Positions 1 to 7,203 of a stretch of 9,613 bases of DNA are shown piece after piece. The stretch spans positions 1 to 9,613 of the forward strand of contig JACAEZ010000055.1 of assembly GCA_013388565.1 (NCBI GenBank), read 5' to 3'. The notes below the pieces were generated by a model. It saw only the letters and a list, made by a program, of their open reading frames with translations, had not been told where the DNA came from and ran no database searches. A program made the position numbers and the translations under genes. The DNA is from Campylobacterales bacterium (GTDB taxonomy: Bacteria; Campylobacterota; Campylobacteria; Campylobacterales; JACAEZ01). Positions within the stretch are counted from its first letter, which is position 1. Each line of letters opens with the position of its first letter.

Positions 1-396
1 ATAAAAGCAAAAGTTGTAATAGAAGATGAAAAAGAAAATGGAATTAGAGCTGCTTTAAATTATGGACATACATTTTGTCATGTGATAGAAAATCTTACAA
101 ACTACTCAACATATCTTCATGGAGAGGCAGTTGCAATAGGAATTTGCATGGCGAATAGATTGGCAAAAAAATTGGGCTTTATAAATGTTTATGAGTTGGA
201 AGATGTAAAAACTTTATTAATAAAATATGATTTACCAACAGAGTATCAAGTAAAAAATAAAGATGATTTTTATGAACATTTCTTTTTAGATAAAAAGAGT
301 CAAAATTCAAAAATAAAATTTATATTGTTAGATGGCATTGGAAATTTTATTATAAAAGATGATATACCAAAAGAGGTGGTGTTAGATATTTTATGA
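1..396 (+). CDS. aroB: 3-dehydroquinate synthase, C-terminal part (5' end off window)
   Basis: This is the C-terminal 131 residues of the enzyme that converts DAHP to 3-dehydroquinate, the second step of the shikimate pathway, in the cytoplasm with NAD and a divalent metal. The frame is open from base 1, so the true start lies outside. The fragment carries the family's two metal-binding histidine motifs: NYGHTFCH (fragment residues 20-27) and LHGEAVAIG (39-47). The two histidines are 17 residues apart, as in the E. coli enzyme. The Cys in GHTFCH sits where many homologues have Gly. The TGA stop overlaps the ATG of the channel gene (ATGA at 393-396), so the two are probably translationally coupled. 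aroB followed by an MscS-type gene is, from memory, also seen in Campylobacter jejuni. Family identification is very secure. Confidence 0.97.
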   Translation: MKAKVVIEDEKENGIRAALNYGHTFCHVIENLTNYSTYLHGEAVAIGICMANRLAKKLGFINVYELEDVKTLLIKYDLPTEYQVKNKDDFYEHFFLDKKSQNSKIKFILLDGIGNFIIKDDIPKEVVLDIL

Positions 397-2036
397 AGCA
401 GTTAATTATTATTTTAGTTGTTACATTAAAACTTTTTTCTGAAACAAATTCTACTAACAATATAGAACCATCAGTTATTGAACAATCAATAACTGAACAA
501 AACGAAGAAACATTAAGACTTTTAAATGAACAGTTGCAAGATGTCAATAATTTGCTTAAAAAAGACTCTTTGTGGCTGAAAAAATATGCAAATTTTACAA
601 CTTATCAAAAAGTTCAAGAAGAACTTGACCAGATAAAAAAAGAGATTAAATTAACTAATCAAAAAAAAGATAGTGAAGCTAAACAGCATTTAGAGATTTT
701 AATTACAAAAGAGAATACATTAACAAATCAGTTGGAGTTGTTGAGTGATTATAAAGAATCTCCTTTTAAAGAGTTTATAAAACCTCAAGAGATAACAAAT
801 ATTCCTGAAGTTGAAAATCCATTCTCTATAATTTCAGCTCTTTCATTTATCAAGATGATAAATCAACGAAAAGAGTTTTATCAGCAAAATTATGAATCAC
901 TAAATAAATTGATATTAAAACTTGAACAAAAAAAAGATATTTTAACTAAAATAGTTCAAATCAATCATGATGAAAAATTTAAAACCGAATTAACATACTC
1001 TACAAAAGAGGTCGATGATTTTAAAGATATATACTCAATTTTTGGAACTACTATTTCACTCTATACAAAAAGAGTTGATGAAATAGTTTTGAATTTAACA
1101 AATCAGATAAAAGAGCAGATAAAACAAACCGCTTACATTCTCTCAATTATCTTAATACTATTTATCATATCAATTTTAATAAAAGTTGCAATAAAAAAAT
1201 ATGTAACTGATAATGAAAAATTTTATGTCGCAAATAAAGTAATTAATGTAGTAACTTTTATTTTGATACTACTTGTTTTACTATTTTCATATCTTGAAAA
1301 TGTAACATATTTAGTAACTGTCTTAGGTTTTGCTTCAGCTGGGATTGCAATTGCCATGAAAGATATATTCATGAGCTTTTTGGGATGGATGGTAATTGTT
1401 GTAGGTGGAACTATTCATATTGGCGATAGAATAAAAGCTTCAAAAGAGAACATGGAGTTTGTTGGAGATGTTTTGGATATTTCACTACTTAGAATTACAC
1501 TATTTGAAGATGTGACACTAACAAGCTACACAACAAACAGAAGAGCTGGAAGAATTATATTCATTCCAAATAACTATATTTTTACACACATGATAGCAAA
1601 CTATTCACACTCTGGCATGAAAACAGTTTGGGACGGAATAGACATAAATATTACTTTTGATTCAAATCATAAAAAAGCTGTTTATATAGTCAAAGAGATA
1701 GTCAAAAGATATTCAAAAGGTTATACAGATATTACGAGAAAACAGTTAAATAAATTAAGAGATAGATATAATCTTAGAAATACAAATGTAGAACCTAGAA
1801 TATTCGCATTTGTAGAACCTTACGGCATTAGAATTAGTGCTTGGTACTTGACAAATAGCTACGCAACACTAACATTAAGAAGTTCAATCTCTTTAGATAT
1901 TTTAGATAGCTTCAAAGAAGAAGATGATATTAAAATAGCATACCCAACACAAGCCATACAGTTAGCAAAACTAACCGATAATTTAGATTCAACAGAATTT
2001 TTGAAAGAAAGTAAAAATCACCAACTTACAAACTAG
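393..2036 (+). CDS. MscS-family mechanosensitive ion channel with long coiled-coil N-terminus
   Basis: A 547-residue inner-membrane protein, about twice the length of the minimal E. coli MscS (286). Residues 1-16 form a Lys plus hydrophobic stretch (KQLIIILVVTLKLF) that looks like a signal peptide. Residues about 30-245 are rich in Glu, Lys, Gln and Leu and probably form a periplasmic coiled coil. Hydrophobic segments follow at about 248-268, 286-305 and 308-340. The last is the pore-helix region, with GFASAGIAIAMKDIF at 312-326 followed by the beta domain (IHIGDRIKAS and IFIPNNYIF). The role would be release of solutes on hypo-osmotic shock; the trigger and ion preference cannot be read from sequence. 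The start overlaps the aroB stop by four bases; a GAGGTGGT stretch lies 12 bases upstream, so the ribosome site is distant and coupling is likely. The last codons (HQLTN) fall inside an inverted repeat shared with the convergent regulator gene. Confidence 0.9.
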   Translation: MKQLIIILVVTLKLFSETNSTNNIEPSVIEQSITEQNEETLRLLNEQLQDVNNLLKKDSLWLKKYANFTTYQKVQEELDQIKKEIKLTNQKKDSEAKQHLEILITKENTLTNQLELLSDYKESPFKEFIKPQEITNIPEVENPFSIISALSFIKMINQRKEFYQQNYESLNKLILKLEQKKDILTKIVQINHDEKFKTELTYSTKEVDDFKDIYSIFGTTISLYTKRVDEIVLNLTNQIKEQIKQTAYILSIILILFIISILIKVAIKKYVTDNEKFYVANKVINVVTFILILLVLLFSYLENVTYLVTVLGFASAGIAIAMKDIFMSFLGWMVIVVGGTIHIGDRIKASKENMEFVGDVLDISLLRITLFEDVTLTSYTTNRRAGRIIFIPNNYIFTHMIANYSHSGMKTVWDGIDINITFDSNHKKAVYIVKEIVKRYSKGYTDITRKQLNKLRDRYNLRNTNVEPRIFAFVEPYGIRISAWYLTNSYATLTLRSSISLDILDSFKEEDDIKIAYPTQAIQLAKLTDNLDSTEFLKESKNHQLTN

Positions 2037-2079
2037 ATTTACAACTTAGTGATATTGAAAATTATAAATCTAGTTTGTA
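2027..2079. repeat. Perfect 15-bp inverted repeat spanning two convergent gene ends
   Basis: TACAAACTAGATTTA at 2027-2041 is repeated exactly as its reverse complement at 2065-2079, with a 23-base loop. The left arm contains the stop codon of the channel gene (TAG, 2034-2036). The right arm encodes the last residues of the response regulator, just before its TAA at 2062-2064. The stem could act as a bidirectional transcription barrier between the convergent genes, but it is AT-rich and neither side has an immediate T-run, so a classical intrinsic terminator is doubtful. A 13-base direct repeat, AAATCACCAACTT, lies at 2015-2027 and 2108-2120, so this junction has more than one duplicated element. 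Confidence 0.75.
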
Positions 2080-2748
2080 GCCAAAGCCCCTAATATTATA
2101 AATTTCTAAATCACCAACTTTTCTTCTTATCTTTTTAATTAATGTTCTAATACTACACTCTGTGACATTTCTATTATAATAAAGCACATTCATGATTGTA
2201 TGATTTGTAATTACTCTACCTCTATTTTTTATTAATTCATTAAATAAAAGCTGTTCTTTATGAGTAAGAATTGAAATTACTTTATCTTTTTTATAGATAC
2301 TACCATCGTAAGAGTTATAAAAAATATCATCTTTAATAAGCATCAAACTAGGATTATCTTTTTCATACTCTATCTCTTTAATACTTTTATCCATTAAATT
2401 TCCAAATTGTCTGTAATCTAATGGTTTTAATAGATATTTTAAAATATTTAATTCCATCGCTTCAAGTATATAATCTTTGCTATCAGAATCAGTAATAATT
2501 ATAATTCTACAATCTCTATTCAATTTTCTAATTTTTTTAATTAATTCTATACCATTTATACCAAGTAATTGTATATCTGTAATTACAATTTCAGGCAAAC
2601 TTGATAAGAAAAGTTCAAATCCATCAATTCCATTTTCCGCTTCTACAATCTCTACACCTTTTGTTTTAAGACCATATACGATAGCCTGTCTTGTTATTTC
2701 ATCATCTTCTATAACAAGAACTTTTATTTTTTTATCACCTAAAGACAT
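2062..2748 (-). CDS. OmpR/PhoB-type response regulator, orphan
   Basis: A 228-residue cytoplasmic DNA-binding response regulator. The receiver domain (about 8-122) has the acidic pair in VIEDDE (Asp15, Asp16), the phospho-acceptor Asp58 in VITDIQL, a Thr in IIITDS and the Lys-Pro pair in YLLKPLD. The C-terminal winged helix (about 130-228) ends in the typical IRGFGYKLDL. ATG at 2748 is chosen over an upstream TTG at 2790 because GAAGGG lies six bases before it and because a good promoter -10 box lies between the two. No histidine kinase gene is adjacent, so its partner and target genes are unknown. It follows the chemotaxis operon on the same strand after 72 bases, and has its own likely promoter, so it may be expressed independently. 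It converges with the channel gene. Confidence 0.93.
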   Translation of the reverse strand: MSLGDKKIKVLVIEDDEITRQAIVYGLKTKGVEIVEAENGIDGFELFLSSLPEIVITDIQLLGINGIELIKKIRKLNRDCRIIIITDSDSKDYILEAMELNILKYLLKPLDYRQFGNLMDKSIKEIEYEKDNPSLMLIKDDIFYNSYDGSIYKKDKVISILTHKEQLLFNELIKNRGRVITNHTIMNVLYYNRNVTECSIRTLIKKIRRKVGDLEIYNIRGFGYKLDL

Positions 2749-2754
2749 TCGAAA

Positions 2755-2760
2755 CCCTTC
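2755..2760 (-). promoter_or_regulatory. Ribosome binding site deciding the start of the OmpR-type regulator
   Basis: GAAGGG on the minus strand lies six bases before the ATG at 2748. The in-frame TTG at 2790 has no such site and lies upstream of the predicted transcription start, so the 14-residue extension is unlikely to be made. Confidence 0.7.
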
Positions 2761-2770
2761 AACTATATTT

Positions 2771-2799
2771 TTTATAACAAAATTATGCAAAAATGTTAA
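2771..2799 (-). promoter_or_regulatory. Candidate sigma-70 promoter of the OmpR-type regulator
   Basis: On the minus strand, TTAACA (2799-2794) and TATAAA (2776-2771) are separated by exactly 17 bases, and the -10 box is preceded by TGT, giving an extended -10 (TGTTATAAA). Transcription would begin near 2764, about 16 bases before the ATG at 2748, leaving room for the GAAGGG ribosome site. In such AT-rich DNA similar boxes arise by chance, but position, spacing and the extended element agree. Confidence 0.55.
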
Positions 2800-2820
2800 A
2801 TAATTTTAAAATTTTGTTAA

Positions 2821-3238
2821 CTAAATTGTTGCCATTTTCAAATCATTCTCTTGAATACAATCTTTTTTACAAACAGTATTTTCCCAATCATTAATTACAT
2901 TCAAAATATTTTTAAAAACAAATGGCTTTGTAATTCTAATTTTATTGTAATTAATATCACAATAATTACATCCATTATCTTCACTACAAAAAATGGATTC
3001 TGTCAAAACTACCATCTTTTGCTCTATTTTTTTATATAAAACTTCTTTTAAAAATTGTTTGCCTTGAAACATATCATACTCTAAAAATACATAATCATAT
3101 TCATGATTATTAAACATATTAACTGCACATTGATAATTTGAACAACTGCTCACTTCACAATTATGTTTTTTTTAAAAAACTACTCAAAACTTCATTTTGA
3201 AAATCTGAAAAATCAACTAATAAAATTTTATATTTCAT
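2821..3238 (-). pseudogene. CheY-like receiver protein split by a one-base shift in an A8 tract (broken or phase-variable)
   Basis: As sequenced, the ATG at 3238 opens a 25-codon frame (KILLVDFSDF, then stop TAA at 3163-3161), and the remainder of the domain lies in another frame that runs to TAG at 2821. Dropping one A from the A8 run gives one continuous 138-residue frame with the order of a CheY-like receiver: beta1 with Asp9, beta3 VFLEYDMF, beta4 VVLTES and beta5 ITKPF with Lys-Pro. It begins 12 bases after the cheW stop, behind an AAAGAG stretch, so it is the fourth gene of the chemotaxis operon. Oddities in the repaired protein: Phe10 replaces the second acidic residue, Glu53 stands where the phosphorylated Asp is expected, and there are eight cysteines, three of them as C-x5-C-x2-C before beta5. 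The downstream frame alone could only start at GTG 3153, without a ribosome site. It could be a decayed cheY paralogue, a switchable gene, or intact with a base-call error. Confidence 0.8.
3166..3179 (-). repeat. T6A8 homopolymer junction at the frameshift point
   Basis: The plus strand has T8 (3166-3173) followed by A6 (3174-3179), read on the coding strand as TTTTTTAAAAAAAAC. The zero frame here is TTT TTA AAA AAA ACA TAA. With seven A's it becomes AAA AAA CAT AAT and continues into the rest of the receiver domain. Runs of this length are prone to replication slippage and to RNA polymerase slippage, and also to sequencing errors. Confidence 0.85.
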
Positions 3239-3250
3239 ATGCTCTTTCTC

Positions 3251-3751
3251 TTAAAAGTCTCTTTTTAATAAGCCTTCAACTTTTAATATTGTTAATATTC
3301 TATCTTTTTGTTTACCAATTCCATATATTAAACTGGAATCTTGATTTATTGTCTCTGGAGCTGGGTCAATATTTGACTCACTAATTCTAATAGCTTCTGT
3401 GAGTTTATCTATCACAAACCCTGCTATATCATCTTTATATTTCATGACAATATATCTCGTATCTTCTGTTTGCTTTGAAGCACCTAAACCAAATTTTGCT
3501 CTTAAATCAATTATTGGAATAACTGTACCTCTTAAATTGAATACCCCTAAAACATATTTAGGTGTACTTGGAACCCTAGTAAACTCTATCGGTTTTATTA
3601 TTTCTTGAATACTTAAAATAGGAACTGCAAACTCTTCAGTCCCCACTATAAAACCAACTAACTGTATTATATTATCATTTTCCCCACTTTTATTTGGAGA
3701 CTTTTGCTCTTTTTGTCTTTTAAAAATTTGTTCTAGTTTATTTGCAGCCAT
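3251..3751 (-). CDS. cheW: Chemotaxis coupling protein CheW
   Basis: A 166-residue cytoplasmic adaptor that links chemoreceptors to the CheA kinase. A short Lys/Gln-rich leader (residues 1-28) precedes the CheW beta-barrel domain, recognised by VGFIVGTEEFAVPILSIQEI and then VLGVFNLRGTVIPIIDLRAKFG, the characteristic NLRG-x-x-x-P-I-x-D-L signature. The ATG shares its first base with the last base of the cheA stop (TAATG at 3753-3749), and a GGAG lies eight bases upstream inside cheA, so translation is coupled to cheA. It is followed after 12 bases by the frameshifted receiver gene. Confidence 0.97.
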   Translation of the reverse strand: MAANKLEQIFKRQKEQKSPNKSGENDNIIQLVGFIVGTEEFAVPILSIQEIIKPIEFTRVPSTPKYVLGVFNLRGTVIPIIDLRAKFGLGASKQTEDTRYIVMKYKDDIAGFVIDKLTEAIRISESNIDPAPETINQDSSLIYGIGKQKDRILTILKVEGLLKRDF

Positions 3752-6231
3752 TAAGCCATCTCCACATTTAAATTGATATTTCTTTGAACTACATTCATTA
3801 AATACTCTGGAGAATACGGTTTTGTAATATATTCTGTCATTCCAGCTTCAATTCCTCTCATCCTATCTGCTTTTGAAGTTCTTGAAGTAACAGCAATTAG
3901 TGGCATATTTTTGTATTTGTTATATTTTCTTATCTCATTTGCTAATGTATATCCATCCATTCTAGGCATCTCTATATCAATTAAAACAGCATCAAATGTA
4001 TAATCTCCGCCTTTTAATACATTTAAAGCTTCAATACCATCAGCAGCTTCCATCAGTGTAACACCTAGTGGTTCTATAGATTTTCTCATGATTGTTCTAT
4101 CTGTTTTACTATCATCTACCACTAAAATACAATAATCTTTTGCTGTTTTTTTCTGCTTAGACTTGCCACCACTATTTTTAACTTTTGAAACAACATTTAC
4201 ATCAACTTTTTTAGCTAAATTCATAAGTGCTGCAACATCTACAATCAATGTAACTCTACCATCACCTCTAATTGTAGCCCCTGCTATTCCTTCAATACCT
4301 TGTAGATAATCACCAAGAGATTTTATAACTATCTCTTCTTGTCCAACAAGTGTATCAACAATAACACCGAGTTTATTTTCAGCTAAACCAATTACAACAA
4401 CATAAGCATGTTCTCCACTATCAAATACATTATCAACACCAAAAATATCTGAAAGTCTTACTAGTGATAAGACTTCATCTCTAAGTCTAAGAACGCTTTT
4501 ACCTTCAACTGTATATATATCACTATATGAAATTCTAACTGTTTCAAGTACTGAAGCTAAAGGTATAGCATAATACTCTTCTTGAACACCAACAAGCAGT
4601 GATTGAATGATTGCTAATGTTAAAGGTATTTTTAATTTTATAATAGTTCCTCTTCCAAATTCACTATCAATATCTATAATACCATTTAGTTTTTCGATAT
4701 TTGTTTTAACAACATCCATACCAACACCTCTTCCAGAGACATTAGTAACTTGTTCTGCTGTTGAAAGTCCTGGTTTAAAAATCAAAGCAAATGCCTCTTT
4801 GTCACTCATGCTATCTGCTTCTCTTTCTGTAATAATGCCTTTTTCAAAAGATTTTGATTTTAATTTTTCTGCATTTATACCTCTACCATCATCTCTGATT
4901 TCAATAACTATATGATTGCCTTCATTATAAGCTTTTAGTTCAACAGTTCCTGTATCACTTTTTCCATTTTGCAATCTTTCATCTGGAGATTCTACACCAT
5001 GGTCGCATGAATTTCTAATAATATGAACTAATGGATCACCTATCTCTTCAACGATAGATTTATCAAGTTCTGTCTCTTCACCCGATATTATAAGCTCTAT
5101 TTTTTTATTTAATTCTCTACTTAAATCTCGAACCATTCTCGGGAATTTATTAAACACTTTACCAACAGGAAGCATCCTTGTTTTCATGACGGCTATTTGT
5201 AAATCTGTTGTAACAATAGAAATAGATGAAACTACTTGATTTAACTCTTCTAAAAACTGTTCACCTTCATATCTCTCTTCAACATCGTTATAAATTTTAA
5301 GTAACCTATTTTTACCGAGTACTAGTTCACCGATTAAATTCATTAAGTGGTCAAGTCTTTTTACATCAACTCTAATAGTCTGTTCAATAGCTGATGATTT
5401 AGAATCTTGGTCTTTACTATCTTCTTGTTGTTGCTGTTTTTTAGGAGCTGGTTTTGGAGCTGATACAGCAGGTGCAGATTGTTGAATAGGTTTTGGAGCT
5501 GGTGCTACTGGTTTTGGAGTTTCAATAACTTTAGGAGCTGGTTCAACTTTTGCTGGTGTTGGTTCATCATTAATATTAACCAAAGGAGCAGTTGGTAAAT
5601 CTTTACCCATATTTCTAAGTTCTTTCCGTCTTTTTTTATCGTCTTCCATTCTTTGATTTAATAATCTTTCTATCTCTTTTTCAACATCTTCTGCACTTAA
5701 ATTTGAGTAATCTATATCATCTTCTGCTGGTTTAGTTTCATTTTTTTGAACATGTACTTCAACCTTTTGAACACTTTGAATAGGTTCTGGTGATGATTCA
5801 AATGCCATTGAATTTGAACTACTTGAAGGTGGTGGAACTTCACCCTTACTTATAGCATCAAGTTTTTTTACCATATTTTCTACATCTAATCCAGCATCTT
5901 TATCACTTCCACTATCTCTAATAGACTCTAAAAGCGATTTCATCATATCAATAGATGGTAATACAACATCCATAACTTCAGGAGTTATTTTCAACTCTCC
6001 ATGTCTTGCTTTATTTAAAACATCTTCCATATGGTGTGTTAAATGTGTTAAAACATCAAAATTTAAAAATGAACTCGAACCTTTAATAGTATGTGCAACT
6101 CTAAATATTCTATTTAATAGTTCCAAATCCTCAGGATTGCTCTCTAACTCGACAAGGTCATTGTCAAGCTGTTCTATCATTTCAAACGCTTCAATCAAAA
6201 AATCTTCTAAAATTTCTTGCATTTCATCCAT
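3751..6231 (-). CDS. cheA: Chemotaxis histidine kinase CheA with C-terminal receiver domain (CheAY)
   Basis: An 826-residue cytoplasmic kinase that autophosphorylates in response to receptors and passes phosphate to CheY-type proteins. In order: P1 phosphotransfer domain (about 1-105; phospho-His47 in VAHTIKGSSSF); a Pro/Ala/Gln-rich linker (about 125-280) with no recognisable P2 domain; P3 dimerisation (about 282-355, IRVDVKRLDHLMNLIGELVL); P4 ATPase (N box HIIRNSCDHG near 404, DDGRGI near 447, GRGVGMD near 502); P5 CheW-like domain (about 540-670); and a receiver domain (about 700-826; VVDDS, acceptor Asp in LIDIEMP near 751, Lys-Pro in ITKPY). The kinase-receiver fusion is typical of Campylobacterota; the receiver may act as a phosphate sink. 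ATG at 6231 is preferred to TTG at 6237 because AAGGA lies six bases before the ATG and directly abuts the TTG. It follows cheV by 24 bases. Confidence 0.97.
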   Translation of the reverse strand: MDEMQEILEDFLIEAFEMIEQLDNDLVELESNPEDLELLNRIFRVAHTIKGSSSFLNFDVLTHLTHHMEDVLNKARHGELKITPEVMDVVLPSIDMMKSLLESIRDSGSDKDAGLDVENMVKKLDAISKGEVPPPSSSSNSMAFESSPEPIQSVQKVEVHVQKNETKPAEDDIDYSNLSAEDVEKEIERLLNQRMEDDKKRRKELRNMGKDLPTAPLVNINDEPTPAKVEPAPKVIETPKPVAPAPKPIQQSAPAVSAPKPAPKKQQQQEDSKDQDSKSSAIEQTIRVDVKRLDHLMNLIGELVLGKNRLLKIYNDVEERYEGEQFLEELNQVVSSISIVTTDLQIAVMKTRMLPVGKVFNKFPRMVRDLSRELNKKIELIISGEETELDKSIVEEIGDPLVHIIRNSCDHGVESPDERLQNGKSDTGTVELKAYNEGNHIVIEIRDDGRGINAEKLKSKSFEKGIITEREADSMSDKEAFALIFKPGLSTAEQVTNVSGRGVGMDVVKTNIEKLNGIIDIDSEFGRGTIIKLKIPLTLAIIQSLLVGVQEEYYAIPLASVLETVRISYSDIYTVEGKSVLRLRDEVLSLVRLSDIFGVDNVFDSGEHAYVVVIGLAENKLGVIVDTLVGQEEIVIKSLGDYLQGIEGIAGATIRGDGRVTLIVDVAALMNLAKKVDVNVVSKVKNSGGKSKQKKTAKDYCILVVDDSKTDRTIMRKSIEPLGVTLMEAADGIEALNVLKGGDYTFDAVLIDIEMPRMDGYTLANEIRKYNKYKNMPLIAVTSRTSKADRMRGIEAGMTEYITKPYSPEYLMNVVQRNINLNVEMA
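5441..5543 (-). repeat. Short imperfect repeats coding the Pro-Ala-Lys linker of CheA
   Basis: The plus strand shows GGTTTTGGAGCTG at 5450-5462 and 5489-5501, a shortened copy GGTTTTGGAGT at 5510-5520, and TTAGGAGCTGGTT at 5441-5453 and 5531-5543. They encode PAPK/PKPAP-type units next to a Gln4 run. Such low-complexity repeats could vary in copy number between strains without breaking the frame, changing the tether between the phosphotransfer domain and the kinase core. Confidence 0.7.
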
Positions 6232-6237
6232 AATCAA

Positions 6238-6242
6238 TCCTT
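6238..6242 (-). promoter_or_regulatory. Ribosome binding site deciding the cheA start
   Basis: AAGGA on the minus strand is six bases from the ATG at 6231 and touches the in-frame TTG at 6237, which argues for the ATG. Confidence 0.65.
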
Positions 6243-6255
6243 AAACGATTTTTAA

Positions 6256-7203
6256 TTAATCTTTTAAATGGGCTTTTACAACCCTTGAAACCTCTTTGAA
6301 AAACATATTTGCATCAAATTTAACCAAATATGCCTCACCACCTGCTTCATTACCTCTTATATTGCTAAAATGGTCACTTATAGACGAATTAAATACAATA
6401 GGAATTTTTGTAAATCTTGAATCATCCTTTGTTTTTGCTGCAAAATGGAAACCGTCCATTTTAGGCATTTCTACATCACAAATAATAATTTTTAACTCTT
6501 TATAAACATTAGCTCCATATAAACCGTATAAATCTTCAAGTTTATCTATTGCATCTTCACCATCTATTGCTTCAATAACTTTAAAGCCCATCTTTTCCAT
6601 TGCTTCTTTTGTAATTTTCCTAGCAGTTCCACTATCATCTATTATCATAGCAAGACCAGAAAACCTCTCTATTTCATACTCTGCATCTACATCAGGCGAA
6701 TAAAAACCCAAATCTTGAACAACACTTTCTAAATCTAAAATAAGTAAAACATCATCGTTTTCTATTCTAGTTACACCTGTTATTTTACTTTTGTCCATGA
6801 TACCACCAGTTCCAGCAGAAAAACTAGCAGGTTCTATATCTTTCCAATTTATTCTTCTAATTCTTTTAGCTTCATGAACTATAAAACCTATCAAAATATT
6901 ATTAAATTCAGAAATAATAATTCTAGGTTTAATATTTAAATTTTCAGGAATAGAAACACCCATCCATTTTGCTAAATCAATAACAGGTATTACAATTCCT
7001 CTTAAATCAAATATACCTTCTACATAATCTGGTACACCTGGAAGTTCTGTAAGCTTTGGTAATCTAATAATTTCTCTTACTTTTGCTACATTTACTCCAT
7101 AAATACCTTCGTATGTTTGCCCTCTTTCTTGCTTGAATATCCTAAAATCAACAAGCTCCATTTCATTTGAGCCCACTTTCAAGACACTTTTATCGCCTAA
7201 CAT
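6256..7203 (-). CDS. cheV: Chemotaxis protein CheV (CheW domain plus receiver domain)
   Basis: A 315-residue cytoplasmic coupling protein. The N-terminal CheW-like domain (about 12-165) carries VAKVREIIRLPKL and GIFDLRGIVIPVIDLAKWMG. The C-terminal receiver (about 185-315) has IIDDSGTARK, acceptor Asp in IICDVEMPKMDGF, and VKFD in place of the usual Lys-Pro motif, a substitution common in CheV. It couples receptors to CheA like CheW, and its receiver may tune adaptation when phosphorylated by CheA. ATG at 7203 is chosen over the adjacent TTG at 7206 because AAGGAG lies five bases before the ATG and only two before the TTG. It is the first chemotaxis gene of the cluster; its start overlaps the end of the metallophosphoesterase gene by 14 bases, so no dedicated intergenic promoter exists and any promoter must lie inside or upstream of that gene. 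Confidence 0.96.
   Translation of the reverse strand: MLGDKSVLKVGSNEMELVDFRIFKQERGQTYEGIYGVNVAKVREIIRLPKLTELPGVPDYVEGIFDLRGIVIPVIDLAKWMGVSIPENLNIKPRIIISEFNNILIGFIVHEAKRIRRINWKDIEPASFSAGTGGIMDKSKITGVTRIENDDVLLILDLESVVQDLGFYSPDVDAEYEIERFSGLAMIIDDSGTARKITKEAMEKMGFKVIEAIDGEDAIDKLEDLYGLYGANVYKELKIIICDVEMPKMDGFHFAAKTKDDSRFTKIPIVFNSSISDHFSNIRGNEAGGEAYLVKFDANMFFKEVSRVVKAHLKD

Noticed and set aside
2749..2790. A 14-residue N-terminal extension of the OmpR-type regulator from TTG at 2790
   Set aside because: No ribosome site before the TTG, and the best promoter would start transcription downstream of it; ATG at 2748 has GAAGGG at good spacing.
2477..2803. Plus-strand open frames opposite the regulator, receiver, cheW, cheA and cheV genes
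   Set aside because: They lie antisense to clear genes, show no family motifs and have low-complexity Ile/Ser/Phe-rich products typical of antisense frames.
2800..2820. AATTTTAAAATT palindrome after the receiver gene as a terminator
   Set aside because: No G or C in the stem and no proper T-run; AT-only palindromes are expected by chance in this composition.
6256..6400. Loss of the Lys-Pro motif in the CheV receiver (VKFD)
   Set aside because: Lys-Phe at this position is common in CheV proteins as I know the family, and the acceptor Asp is intact, so it is not a defect.
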